64,000 bases of DNA, from contig NZ_JARANZ010000003.1 in NCBI RefSeq assembly GCF_029889905.1, positions 62,001 through 126,000 on the forward strand, read 5' to 3'. Source of the DNA: Chromohalobacter sp. 11-W. Lineage in GTDB: Bacteria; Pseudomonadota; Gammaproteobacteria; Pseudomonadales; Halomonadaceae. The translations under genes and the position numbers were made by a program. Below are positions 49,393 to 57,483 of this stretch, piece after piece (positions within the stretch are counted from its first letter, which is position 1; the number at the start of each line of letters is the position of its first letter). The notes under the pieces are model-generated. The model saw nothing but the letters and a program-made list of their open reading frames with translations, was not told where the DNA came from and searched no databases.

Positions 49393-49542
49393 ATGATGAA
49401 TTCAGAATGTTTCGCTTTAATGGGCTCAATGGGATGGATAGGGTGGCTTATGCCACTAACATTACTTTTGCTTATTGGATTAAGCATTGCTTCTCTTATT
49501 AAGTACCTTTTCAGGGGGCCTCATGAAGGATACAGGCATTAA
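49393..49542 (+). CDS. Small membrane protein of 49 residues in the copper islet
   Basis: A short gene preceded by AAGAGGA. It encodes MMNSECFALMGSMGWIGWLM followed by a hydrophobic helix (about residues 17-40) and a short basic tail ending GPHEGYRH. The N-terminus is Met-rich with one Cys, suggesting possible Cu(I) contact, but that is speculation. Its last 20 bases overlap the start of copG in another frame, so the two are translationally linked, and both lie behind the MerR-type promoter. Similar short Met-rich, single-helix proteins are known near copper genes. Confidence 0.7.
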   Translation: MMNSECFALMGSMGWIGWLMPLTLLLLIGLSIASLIKYLFRGPHEGYRH

Positions 49543-49975
49543 ACAACTCCTTGCTTCACTACTGGCATGTAGTTTCTTGGCAACAGGGGCAGTGTCGGCA
49601 AACGACCTACCTGATGAAGCAATTCTTTACAAAGACCCCAGGTGCGACTGTTGTACAGCTTATGCACATTACCTTGAAACGCAAGGTGTCAGGATCACGA
49701 TCGTGGATGATGTTGCGCTGGATAGCATCAAGAAGCGAGCAGAAGTGCCCAAGAATTTGGCTTCATGCCATACCCTTAAAATGGGTAAGTATTGGATCGA
49801 GGGTCACGTTCCTAAGAAAGCACTAGCAACGCTTTTCTCTAAACAACCAGATATAAATGGCATTGGCCTTGTCGGCATGCCGAAAGGATCCCCAGGCATG
49901 CCCGGGGCTCAAGAAGCACCCTTTAAAATCTATGAATTTAAAAATAATAAAGACCATTCTTTCATGACTTTTTAG
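49523..49975 (+). CDS. copG: CopG-like periplasmic copper protein (DUF411)
   Basis: A 150-residue exported DUF411 protein. From MKDTGIKQLLASLL a signal peptide ends near VSA-ND, and the metal motif KDPRCDCCTAY supplies Cys 41, 43 and 44. LASCHTLKMGKYWIEGHVP and GLVGMPKGSPGMPG carry further Cys, His and Met. CopG of Vibrio cholerae binds copper through this region and is proposed to act in copper redox handling. CAGGGGG precedes the start at 49523; the earlier in-frame ATG at 49487 lies within the small membrane protein gene. Confidence 0.9.
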   Translation: MKDTGIKQLLASLLACSFLATGAVSANDLPDEAILYKDPRCDCCTAYAHYLETQGVRITIVDDVALDSIKKRAEVPKNLASCHTLKMGKYWIEGHVPKKALATLFSKQPDINGIGLVGMPKGSPGMPGAQEAPFKIYEFKNNKDHSFMTF

Positions 49976-50004
49976 AAAATATTTTCATCGCAGCCTGGCT
50001 TTTA

Positions 50005-50030
50005 GAGGGGGGCATCTCCCCTCCTTTTTT
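50005..50030 (+). terminator. Terminator after copG
   Basis: GAGGGG pairs with CCCCTC across a seven-base loop and is followed by six T (50025-50030), about 30 bases past the copG stop and 26 bases before the end of the opposing cytochrome gene. Confidence 0.85.
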
Positions 50031-50055
50031 ACACACGACAAATTCTTAACCAAAG

Positions 50056-50568
50056 CTATTGATTTTTCCCTATCATTTTTTCCCAAGTTCCGTCACGATG
50101 TACTAGGCGATGCAATATCGCCATAAACACATGTCCTGCAATCAACGCTGTCAGTATATAAGCAAGTGGGCCATGCAGCTCCTGAAAAATCGTATCCCAT
50201 TTTGTGTCAAGACCTTTTGTCAGAAGAGTATCAAAAACTAAAACGGGATAACCTTGCAATAAGCCACTCAACGGGATAGCGATCAGAACAACGTATATAC
50301 TAAAATGCCCAAACCTTACCATTATACTTCTACTTCGTGGCCTATGCTTTCTCTGCACCAACAACCAGATCATGCGGAGCAACATTACCCCCAAAATAGA
50401 AACCCCTATCGTCATATGCCACGGCTGTACATACTGACTAAAAATATTCTTGGGGTCCCAACTACGCATATATACATCGGCTAGCTGTATAATGACCAAT
50501 ATTGCAGTTATCCAATGCAATACGCGACTAACAACACCATAGTATTTATATGAGTCCGTTGCCTTCAT
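50056..50568 (-). CDS. Cytochrome b561-type membrane protein
   Basis: A four-helix b-type cytochrome of 170 residues. Candidate haem ligands are His in SRVLHWITAIL (helix 1), QPWHMTIGVS (helix 2), FQELHGPLAYIL (helix 3) and LIAGHVFMAILHR (helix 4). Family members such as CybB pass electrons between quinol and periplasmic or superoxide partners. The ATG at 50568 was chosen over a GTG three codons earlier. The gene is clearly AT-rich: for example, 50041-50100 has 21 G/C in 60. Confidence 0.88.
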   Translation of the reverse strand: MKATDSYKYYGVVSRVLHWITAILVIIQLADVYMRSWDPKNIFSQYVQPWHMTIGVSILGVMLLRMIWLLVQRKHRPRSRSIMVRFGHFSIYVVLIAIPLSGLLQGYPVLVFDTLLTKGLDTKWDTIFQELHGPLAYILTALIAGHVFMAILHRLVHRDGTWEKMIGKNQ

Positions 50569-50657
50569 TATCCACACCCCATGCTATTTTAGGATTGCAC
50601 ACTACAAGAAGAACCGGCCAACCCCAATCAGCCGGCCCTTAATTTACCATGCATCAC

Positions 50658-51074
50658 TTATTGATATTGGGTGTGGAGTTGGTAGATATTCCGACTTTCA
50701 TGAGCGCCTCCCATGGTAGTGCTTCCAGTAACCATAAGCTGATAATCTCCTGGCTCTAATGACCTGACAAGAGAAAAGTGCCCATCAGGATCTGACGCTG
50801 CGGCAACCATTTCTCCTGATGCGTCATAGAGCACCGCCTTCAGATAGTTTCCACGGCTAGAGCTACCAGCATAGTGCTCACTTGTTACTGTTAAAGTAGT
50901 CGGCTTATCAATAGGCACGGTGTATCGGTTTTCGTTGCCATTGCTAATCATCTGACTCGATGAAATACCATCTTCTAGCACGGGAACGCCACCGTCATGA
51001 CCAACGCTCGCAACAGCAGGAATTGCTAACACGCTGGAGATAAAAGCTGTCAATGCAATCATTTTCACTTTCAT
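50658..51074 (-). CDS. Small secreted protein of unknown function
   Basis: A 138-residue exported protein with a signal peptide (about 1-23, AVA-SV). The mature part is one beta-rich domain with SSSQMISNGNENRYTVPID and LVRSLEPGDYQLMVTGSTTMGG, a pattern reminiscent of pre-peptidase C-terminal (PPC-like) or cell-surface beta-sandwich domains. No Cys is present after the signal peptide; several Met and His are. GAGGTG precedes the start. The -10 and the proximal CTGAA half-site resemble those upstream of copI, so it may belong to the islet's regulon. Confidence 0.65.
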   Translation of the reverse strand: MKVKMIALTAFISSVLAIPAVASVGHDGGVPVLEDGISSSQMISNGNENRYTVPIDKPTTLTVTSEHYAGSSSRGNYLKAVLYDASGEMVAAASDPDGHFSLVRSLEPGDYQLMVTGSTTMGGAHESRNIYQLHTQYQ

Positions 51075-51104
51075 GGCACACCTCATTTCATTGGGTACAA
51101 ATAC

Positions 51105-51136
51105 TTTATATCCCATAAAGCTGAAATGAGTATTAA
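51105..51136 (-). promoter_or_regulatory. Possible third copper-islet promoter
   Basis: On the minus strand: TATAAA (-10, 51105-51110) is nine bases from TTCAGC (51120-51125), the same -10 and spacing as at copI. The distal half at 51131-51136 reads TTAATA and is poor. It may be a half-site or a degenerate operator for the secreted-protein gene. Confidence 0.35.
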
Positions 51137-51301
51137 AAACACCCTTACACTATGCGGCAACCATGTGCAGCCTGACGAGCGACGTAGCTCGCCAAACTTT
51201 TGCGTTCAAAATCGGCAAAAAGCCTGACATGACAGAAAGCGGGATGCCAGGCTCAGATGGTGAGCGCCGAGGAAAGAGTTAGCCTCGGCGCCCAGTTCAG
51301 A

Positions 51302-53506
51302 TCAACCCAACTTGGCCTTGTGCACCGCTCGCCAATGGTGCAGCAGCGGTTCGGTGTAGCCGGCCGGTTGCTCGCGTCCCTTGACGATCAGGTCGGATGC
51401 CGCCTGGAAGGCGCTGGACTCCGCCAGGTGCGAGGTCATCGGCGTATAGTCGGGGTCGTGGGCGTTCTGGTCGTCGACCACCTTGGCCATACGCTCCAGC
51501 GTCTCGCGCACCCGCGCTTCGCTGACGATGCCGTGATGCAGCCAGTTGGCGATGTGCTGACTGGAGATACGCAACGTCGCACGATCCTCCATCAGCCCCA
51601 CATCATGGATGTCCGGCACCTTGGAGCAGCCCACACCGTGCTCGACCCAGCGCACCACGTAGCCGAGGATCCCCTGGCAGTTGTTATCCAGCTCCTGCTG
51701 AATCTCGTCGTCGGCCCAGCTCGGGTTCTTGTTAGCACCCGAAGCCGCGCTTTTGACCACCGGCACGCTGAGTAGATCGTCGAGCAGGTCGTCGCTCGGC
51801 TTGGCTTCCAGTTCACGCTGAATCGTCGCGACATCGACCTGGTGATAATGCAGCGCATGCAGCACTGCCGCTGTAGGCGAGGGGACCCAAGCCGTAGTCG
51901 CACCCGCTTGGGGATGACCGATCTTCTGCTCGATCATCGCTGCCATCAGCTCCGGCATCGCCCACATGCCCTTGCCGATCTGCGCCCGACCGCGCAGACC
52001 GCATGCCAGACCGGTCTGGACATTGTTCTTTTCGTAGGCCGCAATCCACTTGGTGCCCTTCATCTCCCCCTTGCGCAGCATGGGACCGGCTTCCATGGCG
52101 GTATGCATCTCGTCGCCGGTGCGATCCAGAAAGCCCGTGTTGATGAATGCCACGCGCGAGGCGGCTTCAGCGATGCACGCCTTGAGGTTGATCGAGGTGC
52201 GACGTTCCTCGTCCATGATGCCCATCTTGAGGGTATCGCGCGGCAGGCCCAGCATGTCCTCGATGCGCATGAACAGGCTGTTGGAGAAGGCGACTTCCTT
52301 GGGCCCGTGCATCTTCGGCTTGACGATATAAACCGAGCCCGTCCTCGAGTTACTTGCGTCACCTTCGCGCTTTTTAAGGTCGTGGATCGCCAGCAGGCTG
52401 GTAATTACGCCATCCAGTATGCCCTCGGGGATCTCGTTACCCTCGCCGTCGAGCACCGCCGGGGTCGTCATCAGGTGGCCGACATTGCGCACGAACAGCA
52501 GCGAGCGCCCGGGCAGACGCACCTGGCCACCCTGCGGCGCCGTGTAGTCGCGATCCGGATTGAGACGCCGCGTCACGGTCTTGCCACCCTTGTCGAAGCG
52601 CTCTTCGAGATCGCCTTTCATCAGCCCCAGCCAGTTGCGATAGAGCAGCGTCTTATCCCCGGCATCGACTGCGGCCACGGAGTCCTCGCAATCCATGATC
52701 GTACTCACCGCCGCTTCGACCAGGACGTCCTTAACGTGCGCCGGATCGGTCTTGCCAATGGGATGCGTAGCGTCGAACTGCACTTCCAGATGCAGACCGT
52801 GGTTGGCCAGCAGTACCGCAGTGGGTGCTTCCGTCTCGCCTTGATAACCCACCAGTTGGGCGGGACGCGCCAGCGTCGTCTCGCTGCCCCCCTGCAACTG
52901 CACCACCAGCTTACCGTCGCGGATGCTGTAGCCACTCGACTCGGCGTGCGAGCCCTCGGCCAGCGGCGCGGCCTGATCGAGTACGCCACGCGCATAGGCG
53001 ACGACCGCTTCACCACGCTTGGGATTGTAGTCCTGACCCTTCTCGGCGCCATCGGTCTCGGGAATCACATCGGTGCCGTAGAGCGCGTCGTACAGGCTGC
53101 CCCAGCGCGCGTTAGCGGCGTTGAGCGCGTAGCGCGCATTGCTCACCGGCACCACCAGTTGTGGCCCGGCCTGGATAGCGATCTCGTCGTCGACATGGGC
53201 GGTCGTCGCCTGCACCTTCGCCGGCGCCTCGACCAAATAGCCGATGTTTTTCAAGAAGGCGCGATAGGCGTCCATGTCTTGCACCGGGCCAGGGTGAGCC
53301 TTGTGCCACGCATCCAGCTCAGCCTGTAACCGCTCGCGTTCGGCCAGTAGCGTCTGATTGGTGGGCGTAAGGTCGTGGACCAAGGCATCGAACCCGGCCC
53401 AGAAGGCCTCGGAGTCGACACCCGTACCGGGCAAAGCTTCGTCGTTGATGAAACGATCGAGCTGGCTGGCCACCTGCAAACGATGGCGTGTCGTACGGTC
53501 TGTCAT
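51302..53506 (-). CDS. glcB: Malate synthase G
   Basis: Condenses glyoxylate and acetyl-CoA to malate. The 734-residue protein is of the G type. Blocks include [22 protein letters not shown], with the catalytic acidic cluster, [34 protein letters not shown] and [34 protein letters not shown] precedes the ATG at 53506; the longer frame to 53551 is unnecessary. It is divergent from the alpha/beta hydrolase gene. A promoter and a palindrome lie directly upstream. Confidence 0.96.
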   Translation of the reverse strand: MTDRTTRHRLQVASQLDRFINDEALPGTGVDSEAFWAGFDALVHDLTPTNQTLLAERERLQAELDAWHKAHPGPVQDMDAYRAFLKNIGYLVEAPAKVQATTAHVDDEIAIQAGPQLVVPVSNARYALNAANARWGSLYDALYGTDVIPETDGAEKGQDYNPKRGEAVVAYARGVLDQAAPLAEGSHAESSGYSIRDGKLVVQLQGGSETTLARPAQLVGYQGETEAPTAVLLANHGLHLEVQFDATHPIGKTDPAHVKDVLVEAAVSTIMDCEDSVAAVDAGDKTLLYRNWLGLMKGDLEERFDKGGKTVTRRLNPDRDYTAPQGGQVRLPGRSLLFVRNVGHLMTTPAVLDGEGNEIPEGILDGVITSLLAIHDLKKREGDASNSRTGSVYIVKPKMHGPKEVAFSNSLFMRIEDMLGLPRDTLKMGIMDEERRTSINLKACIAEAASRVAFINTGFLDRTGDEMHTAMEAGPMLRKGEMKGTKWIAAYEKNNVQTGLACGLRGRAQIGKGMWAMPELMAAMIEQKIGHPQAGATTAWVPSPTAAVLHALHYHQVDVATIQRELEAKPSDDLLDDLLSVPVVKSAASGANKNPSWADDEIQQELDNNCQGILGYVVRWVEHGVGCSKVPDIHDVGLMEDRATLRISSQHIANWLHHGIVSEARVRETLERMAKVVDDQNAHDPDYTPMTSHLAESSAFQAASDLIVKGREQPAGYTEPLLHHWRAVHKAKLG

Positions 53507-53534
53507 GCGGCTCTCCTCGGGTGTCGCCTCAAAC

Positions 53535-53580
53535 GTGGAAAATAATTCCACAAATTAGACGTAAATCCTCGCGCTGTCAT
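53535..53580 (-). promoter_or_regulatory. glcB promoter with adjoining palindromic operator
   Basis: On the minus strand: ATGACA (-35, 53575-53580), 17-bp spacer, TAATTT (-10, 53552-53557). Immediately downstream is the perfect palindrome GTGGAA-N5-TTCCAC (53535-53551), which would cover the transcription start and sits 29 bases before the glcB ATG. The placement suggests repression; the regulator is not identified. Confidence 0.5.
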
Positions 53581-53738
53581 CTCCACCATTGGTCTGAGCG
53601 TCGTTTTTCGGCACGGAAGAAAGCGATGCCAATGCTGACAAATGCCGTGCAAGACCTGAAAAAATGGGCCCGGCAATCACTTCCCTATAGCCTCGGGGAC
53701 CGCGCGGACGCTAGCATGGAACGCACCGGGAGAATTGA

Positions 53739-54740
53739 ATGACCGACTTTACCCCCTTGAAACAGCTAGGCCTGCTGACGCCGATGGCACGCCCCGTGTC
53801 GCCGGCTATGAATGCCTATCTCGAGCACTATCGCTTAGCGTCGCTGTTGACAGAGAATACCGATCTACATGCCGGCTTCTTCGAGGCTCGGGGGTTTCAG
53901 TTGTGGGCTCAGGTATGGAGCCCGCCCAAACCGCAAGGCACGGCGTTCGTCGTGCACGGCTACTTCGATCACCTAGGGCTCTACCGCCATCTTCTCAAAC
54001 TGCTGCTGGCGCGTGGCTGGCGCGTGGTGATGTGGGATCTCCCGGGGCACGGGCTCTCCAGCGGCGCGCGCGCTTCCATCGACGACTTCGGCGACTATGT
54101 CGGCTGCCTGAGCGCGCTGACTGAGGAGGTCACGCGTCTCGGCCTGGCCGATGGCCCTTGGATCGGCATCGGCCAAAGCACCGGCGCGTCGATTCTCGCC
54201 ACCGACGCCCTGACCCACGGCCATCAGACACGCTGGGACGGCCTGGCGCTACTGGCACCGCTGGTGCGCCCCTGGGGCTGGCAGCAATCCAGTTGGCTGC
54301 ACCGTGTGGTCAGTCCTTTCGTGCGCTCGGTGCCGCGCCGGTTTCGCCCCAACACCACCGATCTTGGCTTCGCCGATTTCCTGCGCCGCGGCGACCCCTT
54401 GCAGCCGGACCGCCTGGCCTTGACCTGGGTCAGCGCCATGCGCGACTGGATCCCCCTGCTGATGTCCATGCCGCCCAGCGAATTGCCGGTGCTGATCCTC
54501 CAGGGCGAACAAGACTTCACCGTGGACTGGCAGTGGAACCTGGAAACGCTGACGGACAAATTCCCCAATGCCGATGTCCATCGGCATCCGGAAGCCCGTC
54601 ATCATCTGGTCAACGAGGCCAAGCCGATTCGCACCCCTCTCTTCCATGAACTGAGTGGTTTCCTGGCGGGTTACGAGCGCCGGCTCGACCCGCACGACGC
54701 GCTATCCAGTGCCGACCCTTGCCCGCAGGAAACACCATGA
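53739..54740 (+). CDS. Alpha/beta hydrolase (lysophospholipase-like)
   Basis: A 333-residue hydrolase of the Hydrolase_4/PldB type. FVVHGYFDHLGLYRHLLKLLLARGW is the oxyanion region, MWDLPGHGLSSGARASIDDF follows, and the nucleophile elbow is GIGQSTGAS with Ser at about residue 147 (Gln replaces the usual His before it). LILQGEQDFTVDW gives the acid, and EARHHLVNEAKP gives the His. GGGAGAATTGA precedes the ATG. It overlaps the next lipoprotein gene by four bases. Confidence 0.88.
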   Translation: MTDFTPLKQLGLLTPMARPVSPAMNAYLEHYRLASLLTENTDLHAGFFEARGFQLWAQVWSPPKPQGTAFVVHGYFDHLGLYRHLLKLLLARGWRVVMWDLPGHGLSSGARASIDDFGDYVGCLSALTEEVTRLGLADGPWIGIGQSTGASILATDALTHGHQTRWDGLALLAPLVRPWGWQQSSWLHRVVSPFVRSVPRRFRPNTTDLGFADFLRRGDPLQPDRLALTWVSAMRDWIPLLMSMPPSELPVLILQGEQDFTVDWQWNLETLTDKFPNADVHRHPEARHHLVNEAKPIRTPLFHELSGFLAGYERRLDPHDALSSADPCPQETP

Positions 54741-55228
54741 AGCATGCCCACGCCGCTGGCATCATCGCACTCTGCCTGCTGTTGGCGGGATGCGCTGGGC
54801 TCGGCGACGCCCCGCCCGAGGACATGCGCCAGGCGGTATATGGCATGAGTAGCCAGGCCGCCGAGGCACTGCTCGAATCGCCGCCCTGGTCGGGTGAAGC
54901 GCAGGATATGGTGGTGATGCTGGCACCACCGACGGTATCACCAGCGCTGGGTATCGCACCGGGACGACTCACCGAAACCTTGGGCCGCGCCCTACTGGCA
55001 CAGGCAGAGGGCCCCCAAGTCCTCGATTGGACGCCGGGCATGCTGGCCGACGATGCGCCGGACAATCACTGGGTACTCGAGAGTCGGCTCCAAGGCAACG
55101 GCGTACTGCGCCTCTCCGATCGAGAGTTGCGTCCCTATCAGTGGGAAATCACCTTGCGCCGTCCCGGCCAAGACGCCCCCAGCTGGCGCGCCACGCTCTC
55201 CGGAGCCCTGGACGCCAGCGCGTTGTAA
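54737..55228 (+). CDS. Lipoprotein of unknown function, LpoB-like features
   Basis: A 163-residue lipoprotein with a signal peptide and lipobox LLAGC (mature Cys about 20). The mature part, with AEALLESPPW, MVVMLAPPTVSPALGI and LTETLGRALLAQAEGPQVLDW, resembles the pattern of LpoB-type activators of penicillin-binding proteins: a strand, then a helix starting after a Leu-Thr turn. That likeness is weak and inferred. The start overlaps the hydrolase stop (ATGA). Confidence 0.65.
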   Translation: MKHAHAAGIIALCLLLAGCAGLGDAPPEDMRQAVYGMSSQAAEALLESPPWSGEAQDMVVMLAPPTVSPALGIAPGRLTETLGRALLAQAEGPQVLDWTPGMLADDAPDNHWVLESRLQGNGVLRLSDRELRPYQWEITLRRPGQDAPSWRATLSGALDASAL

Positions 55229-55321
55229 TGCGTGCGTGCGAGGCATCGGACGTATGCGTGTCACGTTGTGCCCAGCGCGTCTCGGTCGCACAATGAGCCT
55301 TTTGCGTTTCAGGAGTCTCGC

Positions 55322-56431
55322 ATGTCGCGTCACGCTCGCCACCTTGATCGTTCCGGGCCGTCCAATCCGTTCCCCGGCCTCAAAGCGCTGGAACGCAAGC
55401 TAGGCCGTGAGGTGCCGCATCGCCTGGGCTCCAACGAAGGATTGGACATGCCCCACCAGGCGCTCAAGGCGCGTTTTGGCGATGAGGTCGCCACCCTGGC
55501 CCGCGCCTACGGCGACGCCGAGGCCATGGATGTACGCCAACGCCTGAATGCCCTGCTCGGCACGCCACTGGAGGCGCTGATCATCGATGCCGGCGCCGAC
55601 AGCCTGATGGCGCTCGCCCTGCGCACGCTGTGCGATCCCGACAGCACGGTCATCGCCAGCGCGGGTACCTATCCCACCTTTCGTTACTTCGCCGAGGGTC
55701 AGGGCTGTCGGCTGGTCGAAGTTGACTATCACGACGCGCCCAGCGTGCTGGCGCCGGACCTCGACGCCCTGGCCGACCGCGCGGTGCGCGATAACGCCCG
55801 CGTGGTCTACCTGGCCAATCCCGACAACCCCAGCGGCCACCTGCACAGCGACGCCGATATCCTCACGCTGCGCGATGCTCTGCCCGAGGACTGCACGCTG
55901 TTGCTCGACGAGGCCTATCACGACTTCCGTGACGATGCCGACGCTCCCGCTGCAGGCGAAGTCTGGCCCGGCGTGGTGCGCCTACGCACCTTCTCCAAGG
56001 CACACGGCTTGGCCGGCTTGCGGATCGGCTATGCCATCGCCGAACCGGCGCTGATCGAGGTGATGCACAAGGTGCGTATTCATTACGCGGTCTCATCGCT
56101 GGCACTGGCCGCCGCCGAGACTGTGCTCGACCACCCGGAGGAAACCACGCAGCACGTACGCGACGTGATCGCCCGCCGCGAAGCACTGGCCGGCCATCTA
56201 CGAGTTCTCGGCGCTGACGTGCCGCCCAGTGCCACCAACTTCATCGCCGTGCGCCTGCCGGAGGCGGAGCTCGCCGCCCGCATCCATCGCGAACTGCTCG
56301 AGGCCGGCACGCTCGTGCATCGTCCCGCGCATCCCGCGCTGGGCCACGTGCTGCGCATCAGCACGCTCGAGGACGCCCTGGCGCCCGGTCGACTGGCCGC
56401 GCTGGAACGCGCGCTCGAGGCACAGCACTGA
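55322..56431 (+). CDS. PLP-dependent aminotransferase, histidinol-phosphate-aminotransferase-like
   Basis: Class I/II aminotransferase of 369 residues. RLGSNEGLDMPHQAL near the N-terminus, VYLANPDNPSGHLHS, LLLDEAYHDFRDD and RTFSKAHGLAGLRIGYAI are visible, with the PLP-binding Lys at about residue 226. The C-terminal Arg for the substrate carboxylate is in HVLRISTL. It most resembles HisC-type enzymes, but no his gene is nearby, so a different amino acid is possible. AGGAG precedes 55322; a longer frame to 55232 is not supported. Confidence 0.85.
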   Translation: MSRHARHLDRSGPSNPFPGLKALERKLGREVPHRLGSNEGLDMPHQALKARFGDEVATLARAYGDAEAMDVRQRLNALLGTPLEALIIDAGADSLMALALRTLCDPDSTVIASAGTYPTFRYFAEGQGCRLVEVDYHDAPSVLAPDLDALADRAVRDNARVVYLANPDNPSGHLHSDADILTLRDALPEDCTLLLDEAYHDFRDDADAPAAGEVWPGVVRLRTFSKAHGLAGLRIGYAIAEPALIEVMHKVRIHYAVSSLALAAAETVLDHPEETTQHVRDVIARREALAGHLRVLGADVPPSATNFIAVRLPEAELAARIHRELLEAGTLVHRPAHPALGHVLRISTLEDALAPGRLAALERALEAQH

Positions 56432-56433
56432 TC

Positions 56434-57483
56434 ATGGCACGTCCCGGCTGGCTTGCCTCACTATGGCACTGGCTCATCGCCGGCGTGCTGGCACTGCTCA
56501 TCGTCGCCAGCAGCGGCTGGGCGGTGCTGGCGCTGTGGTATCGCCTTCCCGGTCCCACCGTGCTGCGTTACGGCGTGGCGGGGCTGTGGATCATCGCCGC
56601 GCTGGCATGCTGCATGGGGCTGTTCCTCAAGGGCTGGCCGGCACGCGCCCTACTCGGCTATCTAGCCATGTACCTCGTGCTCGGCATCTGGTGGTGGACG
56701 ATCCAACCCGCCACCGAGCGCGACTGGGCGCCGGATGTCGCGCATATCGTCAGCGGCACACAAGAAGACGACAACCGCGTCACCGTCAACAACGTGCGTA
56801 ACTTCCAATGGCGCACCCCGCAGGATTTCGATGAGCGCTGGGAAACCCGCCACTACGACCTGGACCAGCTACGCTCGGTCGATCTGCTGGTGTCCTACTG
56901 GATGGGGCCGGCCATCGCCCATACGCTGGTCAGCTTCGGCTTCGACGACGGGCGCTACCTGACGTTCTCGGTGGAGATACGCAAGGAGCGCGGTGAGGCC
57001 TTCTCCACCTTGGGCGGCTTCTTCAAGGAATACGAAGTCAGCATCATCGCCGCCGACGAGCGCGATATCGTGCGCGTGCGCACCAACACGCGCGGCGAGG
57101 ACGTCTATCTATATCGCGTGCAGATGCCCAAGCCGGTCATGCAGGATCTGTTTCGCGCCTACCTCGACGAGGCCCACCAGTTACAACGCGAGCCGCACTA
57201 CTACAACACGCTGACCTCCAACTGCACCACGCTGGTCTACGCCATGATGAAGCGCATCGTCCCCGGTCTGCCCTTCGACTACCGACTGCTGCTATCCGGC
57301 TACCTGCCCGAGTACGTGCACAGCGTCGGCGCGTTGGCACCCGGCGTTCCCTTCGCCGAACTCAAGGCCAAGGGGCATATCAACGCCCAGGCCCTGAAAA
57401 CGAACGGCGCCGACGGCTTCTCCGCCCGCATTCGCGAGGGCATCCCCGGCACCGACACGCCTTCCTACGACGCCGACAACTAA
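56434..57483 (+). CDS. DUF4105 membrane protein (Lnb N-terminal-like)
   Basis: A 349-residue protein with three N-terminal membrane helices (about 10-35, 45-65 and 70-88), followed by a DUF4105/Lnb-type periplasmic domain. Conserved elements are NVRNFQWRTPQDFDERWETRHYDLDQL, AHTLVSFGFDDGRYLTFSVEIRKERGE and YNTLTSNCTTLVYAMM, with the Cys of a papain-like (NlpC/P60-related) fold. Function is unknown, possibly envelope amidase- or peptidase-related. It begins 2 bp after the aminotransferase stop and converges on comM with a four-base overlap. Confidence 0.85.
   Translation: MARPGWLASLWHWLIAGVLALLIVASSGWAVLALWYRLPGPTVLRYGVAGLWIIAALACCMGLFLKGWPARALLGYLAMYLVLGIWWWTIQPATERDWAPDVAHIVSGTQEDDNRVTVNNVRNFQWRTPQDFDERWETRHYDLDQLRSVDLLVSYWMGPAIAHTLVSFGFDDGRYLTFSVEIRKERGEAFSTLGGFFKEYEVSIIAADERDIVRVRTNTRGEDVYLYRVQMPKPVMQDLFRAYLDEAHQLQREPHYYNTLTSNCTTLVYAMMKRIVPGLPFDYRLLLSGYLPEYVHSVGALAPGVPFAELKAKGHINAQALKTNGADGFSARIREGIPGTDTPSYDADN

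Noticed and set aside
51842-53329. 495-codon frame opposite glcB
   Set aside because: Antisense shadow of malate synthase G; no initiation signal.
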